From positions 2,157 through 9,717 of the forward strand of contig NZ_PTQZ01000039.1 in the NCBI RefSeq assembly GCF_002943415.1: a DNA stretch of 7,561 nt, written 5' to 3'. Shown in pieces: positions 1-6,943 of the stretch. Both the position numbers and the translations under genes were made by a program. Under the pieces are notes generated by a model. It did no database searches. It saw only the letters and a list, made by a program, of their open reading frames with translations, and was not told where the DNA came from. The stretch is from Amnimonas aquatica (GTDB lineage: Bacteria; Pseudomonadota; Gammaproteobacteria; Pseudomonadales; Moraxellaceae). The number at the start of each line of letters is the position of its first letter. Position 1 is the stretch's first letter.

Positions 1-1621
1 GGTAGGCCGGGCCCATGGGCCAGCCGAACTTTTCCATGACCTTGTCGACGGCCTGGAAGTCGGCGCCGTCACGCACCAGCAGGTCGAAGCCGCCGAAGTA
101 CGGGAACAGCACGCGGTTGACCAGGAAGCCCGGGCAGTCGTTGACCACGATCGGGGTCTTGCCCATCTGCTGGGCCAGCTTCACGGTGGCGGCCACGGCT
201 TCGTCCGAGGACTGCTCGCCGCGGATGACCTCGACCAGGGGCATCATGTGCACCGGGTTGAAGAAGTGCATGCCGACGAAGTTCTGCGGACGCTTCAGGG
301 CCTTGGCCAGCGACGTGATGGAGATGGTCGAGGTGTTGGAGGCGAGGATGGCGTCTTCCGGCACCAGGCCTTCGACTTCGCTCAGCACCGCCTGCTTGAC
401 CTTCTGGTTCTCGACCACCGCCTCGATGACGATGTCGACCGTGCCGAAATCGCCGTAGTTCAGCGTCGGACGGATGCGCGACAGGGTCTCGCCCATCTTG
501 GCCGGGGTCAGGCGACCCTTCTCGACCTGCTTGCCGAGCAGCTTGGAAGCCTCGCCCATGCCCAGGTCCAGGGCCTCGGTGCGGATGTCCTTCATGATGA
601 TCGGCGTGCCCTTGCTCGCCGACTGGAAGGCGATGCCGCCACCCATGATGCCGGCGCCGAGCACGGCGGCCTGCTTGATGGCCTTGGCCGACTTGGCTTC
701 GTGCTTCTTGGCGGCCTTCTTGACGGCCTGGTCGGCCAGGAAGAGGCCGATCAGCGCGTTGGCCTGCGGCGTCACCGCGGCCTTGGCGAAATATTGCGAT
801 TCGACCTTCATGGCCTCGTCGCGCGGCAGGTTGGCGTGCGCCTGCATGGCCTGCAGGGCGAGCTTCGGCGCCGGGTAATTCGGGCCGGCCTTGCCTGCGA
901 CCACGGCCGAGGCCGTGTTGAACGCCATCATCTGCTCCATGTTGTTGAGCTTGACGGGGTTCAGCTTCTCGGCGCGCTTGGCCTGCCAGTCGAGCTTGCC
1001 GGCCAGAGTCTGCTTGATCAGGTCGAGGGCGGCATCACGCAGCTTCTCGGGAGCGACCACGGCATCCACGGCACCGGCCTTGAGGGCGGCGTCCGGACGC
1101 TGCTCGCCACCGGCGGCGATCCACTCCACGGCGTTGTCGATGCCGATCACGCGGCTCAGGCGCACGGTGCCGCCGAAGCCCGGGAACAGGCCCAGCTTGA
1201 CTTCCGGCAGGCCGACCTTGGCGGCGGTGGACATGACACGGTAATCGGCGGACAGGCACATCTCGAAACCGCCACCGAGGGCGATGCCGTTGATGGCGAC
1301 CACGGTCGGCACCGGGATGTCCTCGAAGCCGTTGAACACGGAGTTGGCCTTCAGCGTCCACTCGGCGACACCGGCTTCGCCGCCCGCGAACAGCGAGCCG
1401 AATTCGGTGATGTCGGCGCCGACGATGAACACGCCCTTGCCCGAGGTGACGATGACGCCCTTGATGCCGGCGTCGGCCTTGATCGCGGCGGTCGCCTCAG
1501 CGAGTTCATTGACCGTGACGGCATTGAACTTGTTGACGGACTCGCCGGCGAGATCGAATTTCAGTTCAGCGACGCCATCGCCCAGCGCCTGCACGCTGAT
1601 GGCAGATCCCGAATAAATCAT
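1..1621 (-). CDS. fadB: Fatty-acid oxidation complex alpha subunit FadB (partial, C-terminus beyond the left edge)
   Basis: This enzyme carries enoyl-CoA hydratase and 3-hydroxyacyl-CoA dehydrogenase activities for cytosolic fatty-acid beta-oxidation, and normally forms an alpha2-beta2 complex with the thiolase FadA. 540 codons are visible, from ATG at 1621-1619 to the edge. The N-terminus [10 protein letters not shown], the '[10 protein letters not shown]' segment and the rest follow E. coli FadB (729 residues) almost without gaps, so about 190 residues are missing. Residues 1-190 are the crotonase-fold domain, with oxyanion segment ALGGGFE and catalytic glutamates E120 and E140 (E. coli E119 and E139). 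The dehydrogenase domain starts near residue 316, with NAD-binding motif LGAGIMGGG at 321-329. The catalytic histidine is H452 in HFFNPVH (E. coli H450). The start is supported by a GGAG ribosome binding site at 1630-1633, 8 bases upstream. fadA would be expected off the left edge if this is a fadBA operon. All visible catalytic residues are intact. Confidence 0.96.
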   Translation of the reverse strand, partial: MIYSGSAISVQALGDGVAELKFDLAGESVNKFNAVTVNELAEATAAIKADAGIKGVIVTSGKGVFIVGADITEFGSLFAGGEAGVAEWTLKANSVFNGFEDIPVPTVVAINGIALGGGFEMCLSADYRVMSTAAKVGLPEVKLGLFPGFGGTVRLSRVIGIDNAVEWIAAGGEQRPDAALKAGAVDAVVAPEKLRDAALDLIKQTLAGKLDWQAKRAEKLNPVKLNNMEQMMAFNTASAVVAGKAGPNYPAPKLALQAMQAHANLPRDEAMKVESQYFAKAAVTPQANALIGLFLADQAVKKAAKKHEAKSAKAIKQAAVLGAGIMGGGIAFQSASKGTPIIMKDIRTEALDLGMGEASKLLGKQVEKGRLTPAKMGETLSRIRPTLNYGDFGTVDIVIEAVVENQKVKQAVLSEVEGLVPEDAILASNTSTISITSLAKALKRPQNFVGMHFFNPVHMMPLVEVIRGEQSSDEAVAATVKLAQQMGKTPIVVNDCPGFLVNRVLFPYFGGFDLLVRDGADFQAVDKVMEKFGWPMGPAY

Positions 1622-1629
1622 GCAGTGAT

Positions 1630-1633
1630 CTCC
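1630..1633 (-). promoter_or_regulatory. Ribosome binding site of fadB
   Basis: GGAG on the minus strand lies 8 bases upstream of the fadB ATG. It fixes the start at 1621, which also matches the N-terminus of known FadB proteins. Confidence 0.75.
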
Positions 1634-1706
1634 AGAAGTTGGTGACTACACACGCCACGGACGCGGAAAAGCGCCACGTGTTACGGCGGGTGGGTCGAGT
1701 TTACGT

Positions 1707-1719
1707 ATCCTGAAAGGAT
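1707..1719. repeat. Inverted repeat ATCCT-N3-AGGAT in the fadB upstream region
   Basis: A perfect 5-3-5 inverted repeat (ATCCT GAA AGGAT on the plus strand) lies about 86-98 bases upstream of the fadB start. As RNA it would form only a 5-bp stem with a 3-base loop and no U-run in the direction of fadB transcription, so it is a poor terminator for the preceding protease gene. It shares its last base with the next palindrome (1719-1732). It may be an operator half of a compound site, or chance. Confidence 0.35.
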
Positions 1720-1732
1720 TTGGCAGGCCAAA
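1719..1732. promoter_or_regulatory. Palindrome TTTGGC-N2-GCCAAA upstream of fadB (possible operator)
   Basis: A perfect 6-2-6 inverted repeat is centred about 104 bases upstream of the fadB ATG. The 2-base centre is too short for an RNA hairpin loop, so a protein-binding DNA site is the more natural reading. It has the same 6-2-6 geometry as the palindrome at 1757-1770, 38 bp away centre to centre, although the arm sequences differ. I cannot assign a regulator. Confidence 0.35.
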
Positions 1733-1756
1733 ACCCGGCAAATCCCTCCCTATTTG

Positions 1757-1770
1757 TGACCAAATGGTCA
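1757..1770. promoter_or_regulatory. Palindrome TGACCA-AA-TGGTCA (possible repressor operator) overlapping the protease stop codon
   Basis: A perfect 6-2-6 inverted repeat overlaps the TGA stop (1770-1768) of the Lon-like gene and lies 136-149 bases upstream of the fadB start. Its half-sites resemble the TGGTC/GACCA arms of the E. coli FadR operator, but the spacing differs and E. coli-type FadR is not expected in every gammaproteobacterium. TetR- and GntR-family repressors of fatty-acid genes bind palindromes of this size. Regulator identity is therefore an inference and unresolved; the palindrome itself is seen directly. Confidence 0.45.
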
Positions 1771-4269
1771 ATGCTTGTTGACGCCGCGATGGCGACGGCG
1801 GACCGCCGTCGCGCGCGACTCGCCGGAGGCCGCCACCGCCACCGGCACCGGGACGACAGCCGCGGCCGGCTTGTCCTCGTCCTCGTCGTCGTCCTTCTCG
1901 GCGTCGTGCCAGACCGCGAAGCGCTCGGCCACGGCGGCGAACACCGAGCCCTCCGGATAGCTGCCCTCGGCATCCATGACCCCGGCCGGCCGGCCCAGCA
2001 GCAGCTCGATCGCCTCCTCCACCCGGCTCACCGCGTGGATGCGGAAGCGTCCGGCGCGGATCGCGGCCAGCACATCCTCGCGCAGCATGAGATGACGGAT
2101 GTTCTGCACCGGGATGATGACGCCCTGATGTCCGGTCAGGCCCTTGAGCTGGCAGGCCGCGAAGAAGCCCTCGATCTTCTCGTTGACGCCGCCGATGGGC
2201 TGCACTTCGCCGAACTGGTTGACCGAGCCGGTGATGCCCAGCGACTGCGTCACCGGCAGCTTGCCGATCGCCGAGAGCAGGCCGCAGAGCTCGCCCAGCG
2301 AGGCGCTGTCGCCATCGACCCCCGAATACGACTGCTCGAAGGCGATGTTGGCGGCGAAGCGCAGCGGGTGCTCGGCACCGAAGCGCGCCTTCAGGTAGCT
2401 GGTGAGGATGAGCACGCCCTTGGAATGGATAGCGCCGCCGAGCTCGACATCGCGCTCGATGTCGGTGATCTCGCCGCTGCCGTAGTGCGCGGTCACCGAG
2501 ATGCGCGACGGCAGGCCGAAGCTGGCATCGCCGTAGCTGACCACGGTCAGGCCGTTGACCTGGCCGATGACCTCGCCCTCGCAGCTGAACAGCTGGTTGC
2601 CCTTGCCGATGTCGTCCAGATACAGGCGGCGGATGCGGTCGTGACGGCGCTCGCGGCCCGACAGCGCCTGGCGGATGTGGTCGGCGGTGATGCACTCGGC
2701 CCCCGCCTGCCCGGCCCAGTAGCCAGACTCGCGCAGCAGGTCGGCAACACCGCGGGCGTGCAGCGACAGCAGTTCCTGGTCGTCGGCGGTGCGCGCGCTT
2801 TCCTCGATCAGCCGGGCGACACCGCTGCGGTCCAGCGGCGGCAGGCCCTCGCGGCGCGCGATGTCGGCGAGGAAATGGGCGTAGACCAGCTCGTTCTCCG
2901 GCGTGCGCGGCATGTCCGACTCGAAGTCGGCGCGCATCTTGAACACCGTCTCCAGCTCGGGATCGAACTCCTGCAGCAGGTAGAAGGTCTCGCGGTCGCC
3001 GAGCAGCACCAGCTTGAGCTGCAGCGGAATGGCATCCGGCTCCAGTGAAACGGTGCCGGTCAGCGTCAGCATCTGCTCCAGCGACGACAGCTTCAGCGAC
3101 TTGGCGCGCAGGGCCCGCTTCAGGCTCTGCCAGGCGTAAGGATGCTCCAGCACCTGCTCGGCGTCGATCATCAGGAAGCCGCCGTTGGCACGGTGCAGCG
3201 CGCCGGGACGGATGAGCGTGAAGTCGGTGGCGACGGTGCCCATGTAGGTCACCTGCTCGACATGGCCGAGCAGGTTGTAGTGCGTCGGCAGGTCCTCGAG
3301 GATCACCGGCGCGCCCTGCTTCGGATCGCGACTGACCAGCGCGTTGACCTGGTAGCGCACCGGCGGCAGCTGCTCGCCGGCCTGCCCCACCGACACCGTG
3401 GCGTCCTGGTTCTCGCCGGCGTTGAGCACCAGCTCCAGGTGGTCGAGCAGGTCGGTCCTGTAGCTTTTCAGGTAGCTCACCAGGCGCGGATGCGCCGCGT
3501 GCTTCTCCAGCAGGCGGTCGAGCAGCGGGTCGATGACCGCGAGCGCCACCTCGTCGTTGAGGCTGTCGATCTGGTCGCGGTTGCGCTCCTCGATCTGGTC
3601 GAGCTTGCGCGCCACCTTGCGCAGGCGGCTGTCCATGTCGGCCATGGCCGCCTTGATGCGCTCCTGCGCCGGCGCCGCCAGCTTGTTGAACACCTCCAGC
3701 GCCATCACCTCGCCGTTCTCGGCCATGGGCGAGAAGCCGTACCCGCCCGGCGTGCGCAGCACCAGCTTGACACCCTGCTTCTCGCCGATCGCCGCCAGCT
3801 GCGCCAGCGCATCCTGCTGCACGCGGGTCAGCTCGCCCTTGAGGCTTTCGCGACGGTCCTGATAGCGGTCGCTCTCGAAGGCACTGACGATGCGGTCGGA
3901 CAGCTTGCGCCAGAGCTTGTGCACATCCTGCTTGAAGGTCGCGCCCAGGCCGGCCGGCAGCTCGATGGCCTGCGGATAGCGCGGATCCTTGAAATTGTTG
4001 ACGTAGATCCAGTCCGAAGGTGCCGGGCGCTGGCGCGCCACCGACTCCAGGTAGCGGCGGATCATGGTGCGCTTGCCGAGACCGTTGCTGCCGATGGCGA
4101 ACAGGTTGTAGCCGTCGTGCGGCATGGCCACGGCCATTTCGGCCGATTCGCGGGCGCGGTCCTGGCCGAGGAAGTCGGTCATGGGCTTGAGGCGGCGGGT
4201 GTTGCGGAAGGGCAGATGCTTCAGCGGGGTGCTGCGGTAGAGCTGACTGATTGCGAGAGGCTTGGACAA
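1768..4269 (-). CDS. Lon-like protease (AAA_32 ATPase-like region plus Lon_C Ser-Lys peptidase)
   Basis: A cytosolic protease of the LonB-like family, 833 residues from the TTG start at 4269-4267. The N-terminal part has a P-loop-like GSNGLGKRT at 60-68 and the family block HDGYNLFAIGSNGLGK. A long helical, coiled-coil-prone stretch follows at about 110-290. A Walker B-like FLMIDAEQ lies at 365-372. The C-terminal peptidase domain (about 560-775) has the Ser nucleophile S655 in GDSAS and lysine K698 in GGVNEKIEG; the 43-residue spacing equals that of E. coli Lon (S679, K722). No membrane segment is seen. The C-terminus ends in an acidic run (DDDEDED, 793-799), an Ala/Val/Pro linker and a basic tail. 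The TTG start is preferred because SKPLAISQLY onward looks like the family N-terminus and GGAGA lies 9 bases upstream. The ATG at 4182 would give 804 residues. It is not classical Lon, since the N-terminal Lon substrate domain is absent. The substrate is unknown. Confidence 0.9.
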   Translation of the reverse strand: MSKPLAISQLYRSTPLKHLPFRNTRRLKPMTDFLGQDRARESAEMAVAMPHDGYNLFAIGSNGLGKRTMIRRYLESVARQRPAPSDWIYVNNFKDPRYPQAIELPAGLGATFKQDVHKLWRKLSDRIVSAFESDRYQDRRESLKGELTRVQQDALAQLAAIGEKQGVKLVLRTPGGYGFSPMAENGEVMALEVFNKLAAPAQERIKAAMADMDSRLRKVARKLDQIEERNRDQIDSLNDEVALAVIDPLLDRLLEKHAAHPRLVSYLKSYRTDLLDHLELVLNAGENQDATVSVGQAGEQLPPVRYQVNALVSRDPKQGAPVILEDLPTHYNLLGHVEQVTYMGTVATDFTLIRPGALHRANGGFLMIDAEQVLEHPYAWQSLKRALRAKSLKLSSLEQMLTLTGTVSLEPDAIPLQLKLVLLGDRETFYLLQEFDPELETVFKMRADFESDMPRTPENELVYAHFLADIARREGLPPLDRSGVARLIEESARTADDQELLSLHARGVADLLRESGYWAGQAGAECITADHIRQALSGRERRHDRIRRLYLDDIGKGNQLFSCEGEVIGQVNGLTVVSYGDASFGLPSRISVTAHYGSGEITDIERDVELGGAIHSKGVLILTSYLKARFGAEHPLRFAANIAFEQSYSGVDGDSASLGELCGLLSAIGKLPVTQSLGITGSVNQFGEVQPIGGVNEKIEGFFAACQLKGLTGHQGVIIPVQNIRHLMLREDVLAAIRAGRFRIHAVSRVEEAIELLLGRPAGVMDAEGSYPEGSVFAAVAERFAVWHDAEKDDDEDEDKPAAAVVPVPVAVAASGESRATAVRRRHRGVNKH

Positions 4270-4278
4270 GGGCTTAAG

Positions 4279-4283
4279 TCTCC
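4279..4283 (-). promoter_or_regulatory. Ribosome binding site for the TTG start of the Lon-like protease
   Basis: GGAGA on the minus strand lies 9 bases upstream of TTG 4269-4267. No comparable purine run precedes the later ATG at 4182, so this site decides for the TTG start. A short hairpin lies just upstream of it. Confidence 0.55.
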
Positions 4284-4290
4284 GGCAAGG

Positions 4291-4312
4291 CGGTCCGACG
4301 GAACCCGGACCG
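4291..4312 (-). other. Hairpin in the leader of the Lon-like gene
   Basis: A perfect 7-bp stem (4291-4297 with 4306-4312, arms CGGTCCG and CGGACCG) closes an 8-base loop, 22-43 bases upstream of the TTG start and only 7 bases upstream of the ribosome binding site. There is no U-run on either strand, so it is not a standard terminator. It could tune mRNA stability or translation; that role is an inference. Confidence 0.4.
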
Positions 4313-4323
4313 GCATGGCGACG

Positions 4324-4329
4324 AGTGTA
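4324..4329 (-). promoter_or_regulatory. Possible -10 box for the Lon-like gene
   Basis: TACACT on the minus strand (4 of 6 matches to TATAAT, in a GCTACACTCG setting) would place transcription start about 48 bases upstream of the TTG start codon. No -35 resembling TTGACA is visible at 16-18 bases upstream, so this is weak. Confidence 0.25.
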
Positions 4330-4338
4330 GCCGAGGCA

Positions 4339-4384
4339 GCCGCCGCCGGGCCATCCCGCCGGCCGGAAGATCGCCGGCGGCGGC
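4339..4384. other. GC-rich inverted repeat between the thioesterase and protease genes
   Basis: An 11-bp perfect inverted repeat (GCCGCCGCCGG at 4339-4349, its complement at 4374-4384) encloses a 24-base loop. It lies about 60-105 bases beyond the thioesterase stop codon, in a span where both strands are low-complexity GC. It may act as an end structure for the thioesterase transcript, but it has no U-tract, and runs of GCC/GGC pair easily by chance in DNA of this composition. Confidence 0.3.
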
Positions 4385-4444
4385 CCGTCGCTGCCGGCCC
4401 CGCACATCCCCTCAGGCCGGCCGCCCGGGCCCGCGCGCGGCGGC

Positions 4445-4867
4445 TCAGCCCGCCGGCGGCGCAGGAATGGCGTAGGTACCGGTGGACTGGGCCACAGGCT
4501 CGTCCTGGCCGTCGGCGCGGATGAGCACGTCGATCACCGCCGAACTCCTGCCCAGACGCAGGAAGCGGGCCTCGGCCACCAGGTCGGCCTGGCGCGGCTT
4601 GCGCAGGAAATGGATGTTCAGGTTCTGCGTCACCGCCAGCGCCACCGGCCCCAGCTTCGCCAGGATCAGCACGTACATGGCGGTGTCGGCCAGGGTCATC
4701 ATGGTCGGACCGGAAATGCTGCCGCCGGGCCGCAGGGTGTGCTCGCGGTAGGGGAAGCGCACGCGCACGCAGTCCGGCTCGACGGCGTCCACCGAGAAGC
4801 CGGCACCGCCATAGGCCGGCATGGCCGCGGTGATGAAGTCATGCACTTCTGTTGCTGTCATTTTCAT
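4445..4867 (-). CDS. PaaI-like hotdog-fold thioesterase
   Basis: A predicted cytosolic acyl-CoA thioesterase of 140 residues, the usual length for a single hotdog domain. The hotdog helix segment reads RPGGSISGPTMMTLADTAMY (46-65), with D61 at the position of the usual catalytic acid, followed by the strand VTQNLNIHFLRKP (79-91) and ARFLRLGRSSAVIDV (100-114). In many PaaI-type enzymes the helix begins with HGG; here that position is S-G-P, which I recall as a feature of a proteobacterial subfamily rather than a defect. No signal peptide is seen. The start is uncertain: in-frame ATGs at 4879, 4867 and 4861 have no good ribosome binding site, and family-like sequence begins near MTATEVHDF. I chose 4867 as the middle option. 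It is divergent from proS and 175 bases ahead of the Lon-like gene on the same strand. The natural substrate cannot be told from sequence. Confidence 0.82.
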   Translation of the reverse strand: MKMTATEVHDFITAAMPAYGGAGFSVDAVEPDCVRVRFPYREHTLRPGGSISGPTMMTLADTAMYVLILAKLGPVALAVTQNLNIHFLRKPRQADLVAEARFLRLGRSSAVIDVLIRADGQDEPVAQSTGTYAIPAPPAG

Positions 4868-4881
4868 GAATTGCACCATTT

Positions 4882-4897
4882 CGTAATGATCATGACG
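4882..4897. repeat. Imperfect 16-bp palindrome at the thioesterase start
   Basis: CGT-A-ATGATCAT-G-ACG is symmetric except for one base pair on each side. It lies 3-18 bases upstream of the ATG at 4879, exactly where a ribosome binding site would be expected but is not seen. It could be an operator overlapping the translation start; it could also be chance, since only 14 of 16 positions are symmetric. Confidence 0.3.
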
Positions 4898-4972
4898 AGT
4901 CTGCCATATCGGCGGCCGCGGTAAAGACCCCGGGCCGGACCGGATGCGCACCGGCCGTCACAGCCCGCCGAG

Positions 4973-5001
4973 TAGCCACGCCCCCGCCCTCTCCTTACAA
5001 T
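4973..5001 (+). promoter_or_regulatory. Sigma70-type promoter of proS
   Basis: The -35 is TAGCCA at 4973-4978 (4 of 6 matches to TTGACA). A 17-base spacer separates it from the -10, TACAAT at 4996-5001 (5 of 6 matches to TATAAT). Transcription would start near 5008, giving a leader of about 80 bases before the proS ATG. This is the best promoter match in the window. Confidence 0.6.
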
Positions 5002-5076
5002 GGCGGCCCCGGCATTCCGCCCCGCTTCGCGCAGCCCGGCTCCGCGAACCGCCCCAGCCACCCCTTGCCGCCAATC

Positions 5077-5081
5077 AGGAA
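5077..5081 (+). promoter_or_regulatory. Ribosome binding site of proS
   Basis: AGGAA lies 8 bases upstream of the ATG at 5090. It supports this start over the in-frame ATG at 5000, which overlaps the -10 box and would add 30 residues unlike any ProS N-terminus. Confidence 0.75.
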
Positions 5082-5089
5082 CCCCCGAC

Positions 5090-6859
5090 ATGCGCGCCAG
5101 CCGCTACCTGCTCGCCACCCTCCGTGAAACCCCGGCCGACGCCGAAGTCATTTCGCACCAGCTCATGCTGCGCGCCGGCATGATCCGCAAGGTCGCCGCC
5201 GGCCTGTACAACTGGCTGCCGCTGGGCAATCGCGTGCTGCGCAAGGTCGAGCGCATCGTGCGCGAGGAGATGGACCGCGCCGGCGCGCTGGAAGTGTTCA
5301 TGCCGGTGACGCAGCCGTCGGAGCTGTGGGAGGAGTCCGGCCGCTACGTGCAGTACGGCCCGGAGCTGCTGCGCTTCAAGGACCGCAACGACCGCCCGTT
5401 CGTGCTCGGCCCGACCCACGAGGAAGTGATCACCGACCTGGCGCGCAACGAACTGCAGAGCTACAAGCAGCTGCCGATCAACTTCTACCAGATCCAGACC
5501 AAGTTCCGCGACGAGATCCGTCCGCGCTTCGGCGTCATGCGCTCGCGCGAGTTCATCATGAAGGACGCCTATTCCTTCCACGTCGACCAGGCCTCGCTGC
5601 AGCAGACCTACGACGTCATGTACGACACCTACTGCCGCATCTTCAGCCGCCTCGGGCTGGATTTCCGTCCGGTGCAGGCCGACACCGGCTCGATCGGCGG
5701 CACCGGCTCGCACGAATTCCACGTGCTGGCCAGCTCGGGTGAAGATGACATCGCCTTCTCCGACAGCTCCGACTACGCCGCCAACGTGGAAATGGCCGAA
5801 GCGCTGGCGCCGGCGTCGGCACGCGCGGCCGCCAGCCAGGCCCTGGCACGCGTCGCCACCCCGACCCAGACCGCCTGCGCCGATGTCGCCGCCCTGCTCG
5901 GCCTGCCGCTGAGCCAGGTGGTGAAGTCGATCGCCGTGGTGGCGCCGGTGCCCGTCCCCGCCGACGACAAGGCCGGCGCGGCGGCGCAGCCGGGCCAGCG
6001 CTTCTTCCTGCTGCTGCTGCGCGGCGACCACGAGCTGAACGAGATCAAGGCCGCCAAGCTCGACGGCCTCAAGGACTTCCGCCTCGCCGGCGAGGCCGAG
6101 ATCGTCGAGGCGCTGGGCTGCGTGCCCGGCTTCATCGGCCCCGTGTTCAAGCAAGGCACGGGCGCCAGTGTCACCGTGATCGCCGACCGCAGCGTGGCCG
6201 TCCTGGGCGACTTCGTGACCGGTGCCAACGAGGCCGGCTTCCACCTCACCGGCGTCAATTTCGGCCGCGACCTGCCGGAGCCGGCGCTGGTCGCCGACCT
6301 GCGCAATGTGGTCGAAGGCGACGCCTCGCCGGACGGCCGGGGCAAGCTGGTGATCAAGCGCGGCATCGAGGTCGGGCATATCTTCCAGCTCGGCCGGAAG
6401 TACTCGGAAGCGCTGAACTGCCGCGTGCTCGGCGAAGACGGCAAGCCGCTGACGGTGACCATGGGCTGCTACGGCATCGGTGTCACCCGCGTGGTGGCCT
6501 CCGCCATCGAGCAGAACCACGACGAGAAAGGCATCATCTGGCCGGATGCCATTGCGCCGTTCCAGATCGCGCTGGTACCGATGAACTGGGCCAAGTCGGT
6601 GCGCATCCAGGAGGAAAGCGTGAAGCTCTACGAGCAGCTGCTCGCCGCCGGCTACGACGTGTTCCTGGATGACCGCAACGAGCGCCCGGGCGTGAAATTC
6701 TCCGACATCGAGCTGGTCGGCATTCCGCACCGCATCGTCATCGGCGAGAAGGGCCTGGACGCCGGCACGCTGGAGTACAAGGGCCGCCGCGACGCCGAGT
6801 CGCAGGACATTCCGGCCGCCGGCCTGCTCGACTTCCTCGCCGCCCGCGTGCAGCGCTGA
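5090..6859 (+). CDS. proS: Prolyl-tRNA synthetase (bacterial type with editing insertion)
   Basis: A class II aminoacyl-tRNA synthetase that activates proline with ATP and charges tRNA-Pro in the cytosol. 589 residues, close to E. coli ProS (572). Residues 1-220 hold the first part of the catalytic core: the motif 1 region ([17 protein letters not shown] through [10 protein letters not shown]), the proline-site GPTHEE (107-112) and motif 2, [17 protein letters not shown] (139-155). The YbaK-like editing insertion (about 222-405) contains K279 in QVVKS, at the same number as the E. coli editing lysine. This domain hydrolyses mischarged Ala-tRNA-Pro. Motif 3 is [11 protein letters not shown] (459-469). 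The C-terminal anticodon-binding domain spans about 488-589 ([35 protein letters not shown]). The insertion has an Ala/Pro-rich stretch at 286-302 that makes it slightly longer than in E. coli. The gene is monocistronic as far as visible, with its own promoter. Confidence 0.98.
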   Translation: MRASRYLLATLRETPADAEVISHQLMLRAGMIRKVAAGLYNWLPLGNRVLRKVERIVREEMDRAGALEVFMPVTQPSELWEESGRYVQYGPELLRFKDRNDRPFVLGPTHEEVITDLARNELQSYKQLPINFYQIQTKFRDEIRPRFGVMRSREFIMKDAYSFHVDQASLQQTYDVMYDTYCRIFSRLGLDFRPVQADTGSIGGTGSHEFHVLASSGEDDIAFSDSSDYAANVEMAEALAPASARAAASQALARVATPTQTACADVAALLGLPLSQVVKSIAVVAPVPVPADDKAGAAAQPGQRFFLLLLRGDHELNEIKAAKLDGLKDFRLAGEAEIVEALGCVPGFIGPVFKQGTGASVTVIADRSVAVLGDFVTGANEAGFHLTGVNFGRDLPEPALVADLRNVVEGDASPDGRGKLVIKRGIEVGHIFQLGRKYSEALNCRVLGEDGKPLTVTMGCYGIGVTRVVASAIEQNHDEKGIIWPDAIAPFQIALVPMNWAKSVRIQEESVKLYEQLLAAGYDVFLDDRNERPGVKFSDIELVGIPHRIVIGEKGLDAGTLEYKGRRDAESQDIPAAGLLDFLAARVQR

Positions 6860-6877
6860 AGCGGCATCACCAGTCCC

Positions 6878-6906
6878 GTGCCGGCCGCCTGGCTGGCGGC
6901 GGGCAC
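6878..6906. terminator. GC-rich hairpin after proS (possible terminator)
   Basis: Twelve-base arms at 6878-6889 and 6895-6906 pair with one mismatch around a 5-base loop, starting 18 bases beyond the proS stop. No U-tract follows on either strand, so it is not a textbook intrinsic terminator, but position between convergent genes supports an end-of-transcript role. Confidence 0.4.
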
Positions 6907-6916
6907 TCCGGACGGA

Positions 6917-6943
6917 CCGCCGGCGCGGCAATGACGCCGGCGG
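6917..6943. terminator. Second hairpin between the convergent genes (possible bidirectional terminator)
   Basis: A perfect 9-bp stem (CCGCCGGCG at 6917-6925 with CGCCGGCGG at 6935-6943) closes a 9-base loop and extends by a few more pairs beyond a one-base bulge. It lies 15 bases beyond the response-regulator stop on the minus strand. There is no U-run, so termination by this structure is inferred from position and stability only. Confidence 0.4.

Noticed and set aside
248..1645. Long plus-strand open frame (465 codons) opposite fadB
   Set aside because: It is a codon-bias shadow of fadB: composition is dominated by Arg, Gly, Leu, His and Asp with no recognisable domain, while the minus strand gives a clear FadB match.
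1676..1681. CACGTG hexamer in the fadB leader
   Set aside because: A 6-base palindrome is expected by chance, and it has no supporting context.
1870..1910. GTC/CTC/TCG-rich stretch resembling a trinucleotide repeat
   Set aside because: It encodes the acidic run of the Lon-like protease and the units are not exact enough to be a true tandem repeat.
4270..4407. 46-codon N-terminal extension of the Lon-like protease starting at ATG 4407
   Set aside because: The extension is Gly/Pro/Arg-rich, unlike the family N-terminus, lacks a ribosome binding site and runs through the inverted repeat and leader hairpin.
1720..4524. Two long plus-strand open frames (1720-3048 and 3142-4524) opposite the Lon-like gene
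   Set aside because: Both are antisense shadows with low-complexity His/Arg/Leu/Ala-rich translations and no domains; the minus-strand protein carries the real motifs.
4868..4951. 28-codon N-terminal extension of the thioesterase from ATG 4951
   Set aside because: The added residues are Pro/Arg-rich with no hotdog-family similarity, and the sequence is better explained as intergenic DNA.
5000..5089. 30-codon N-terminal extension of proS from ATG 5000
   Set aside because: That ATG overlaps the -10 box and lacks a ribosome binding site; the added residues do not resemble ProS.
5075..6931. 618-codon minus-strand open frame opposite proS
   Set aside because: It exactly mirrors proS, has no domain and reads as repeated VGDH/LAHD-like low-complexity sequence typical of antisense frames in GC-rich genes.
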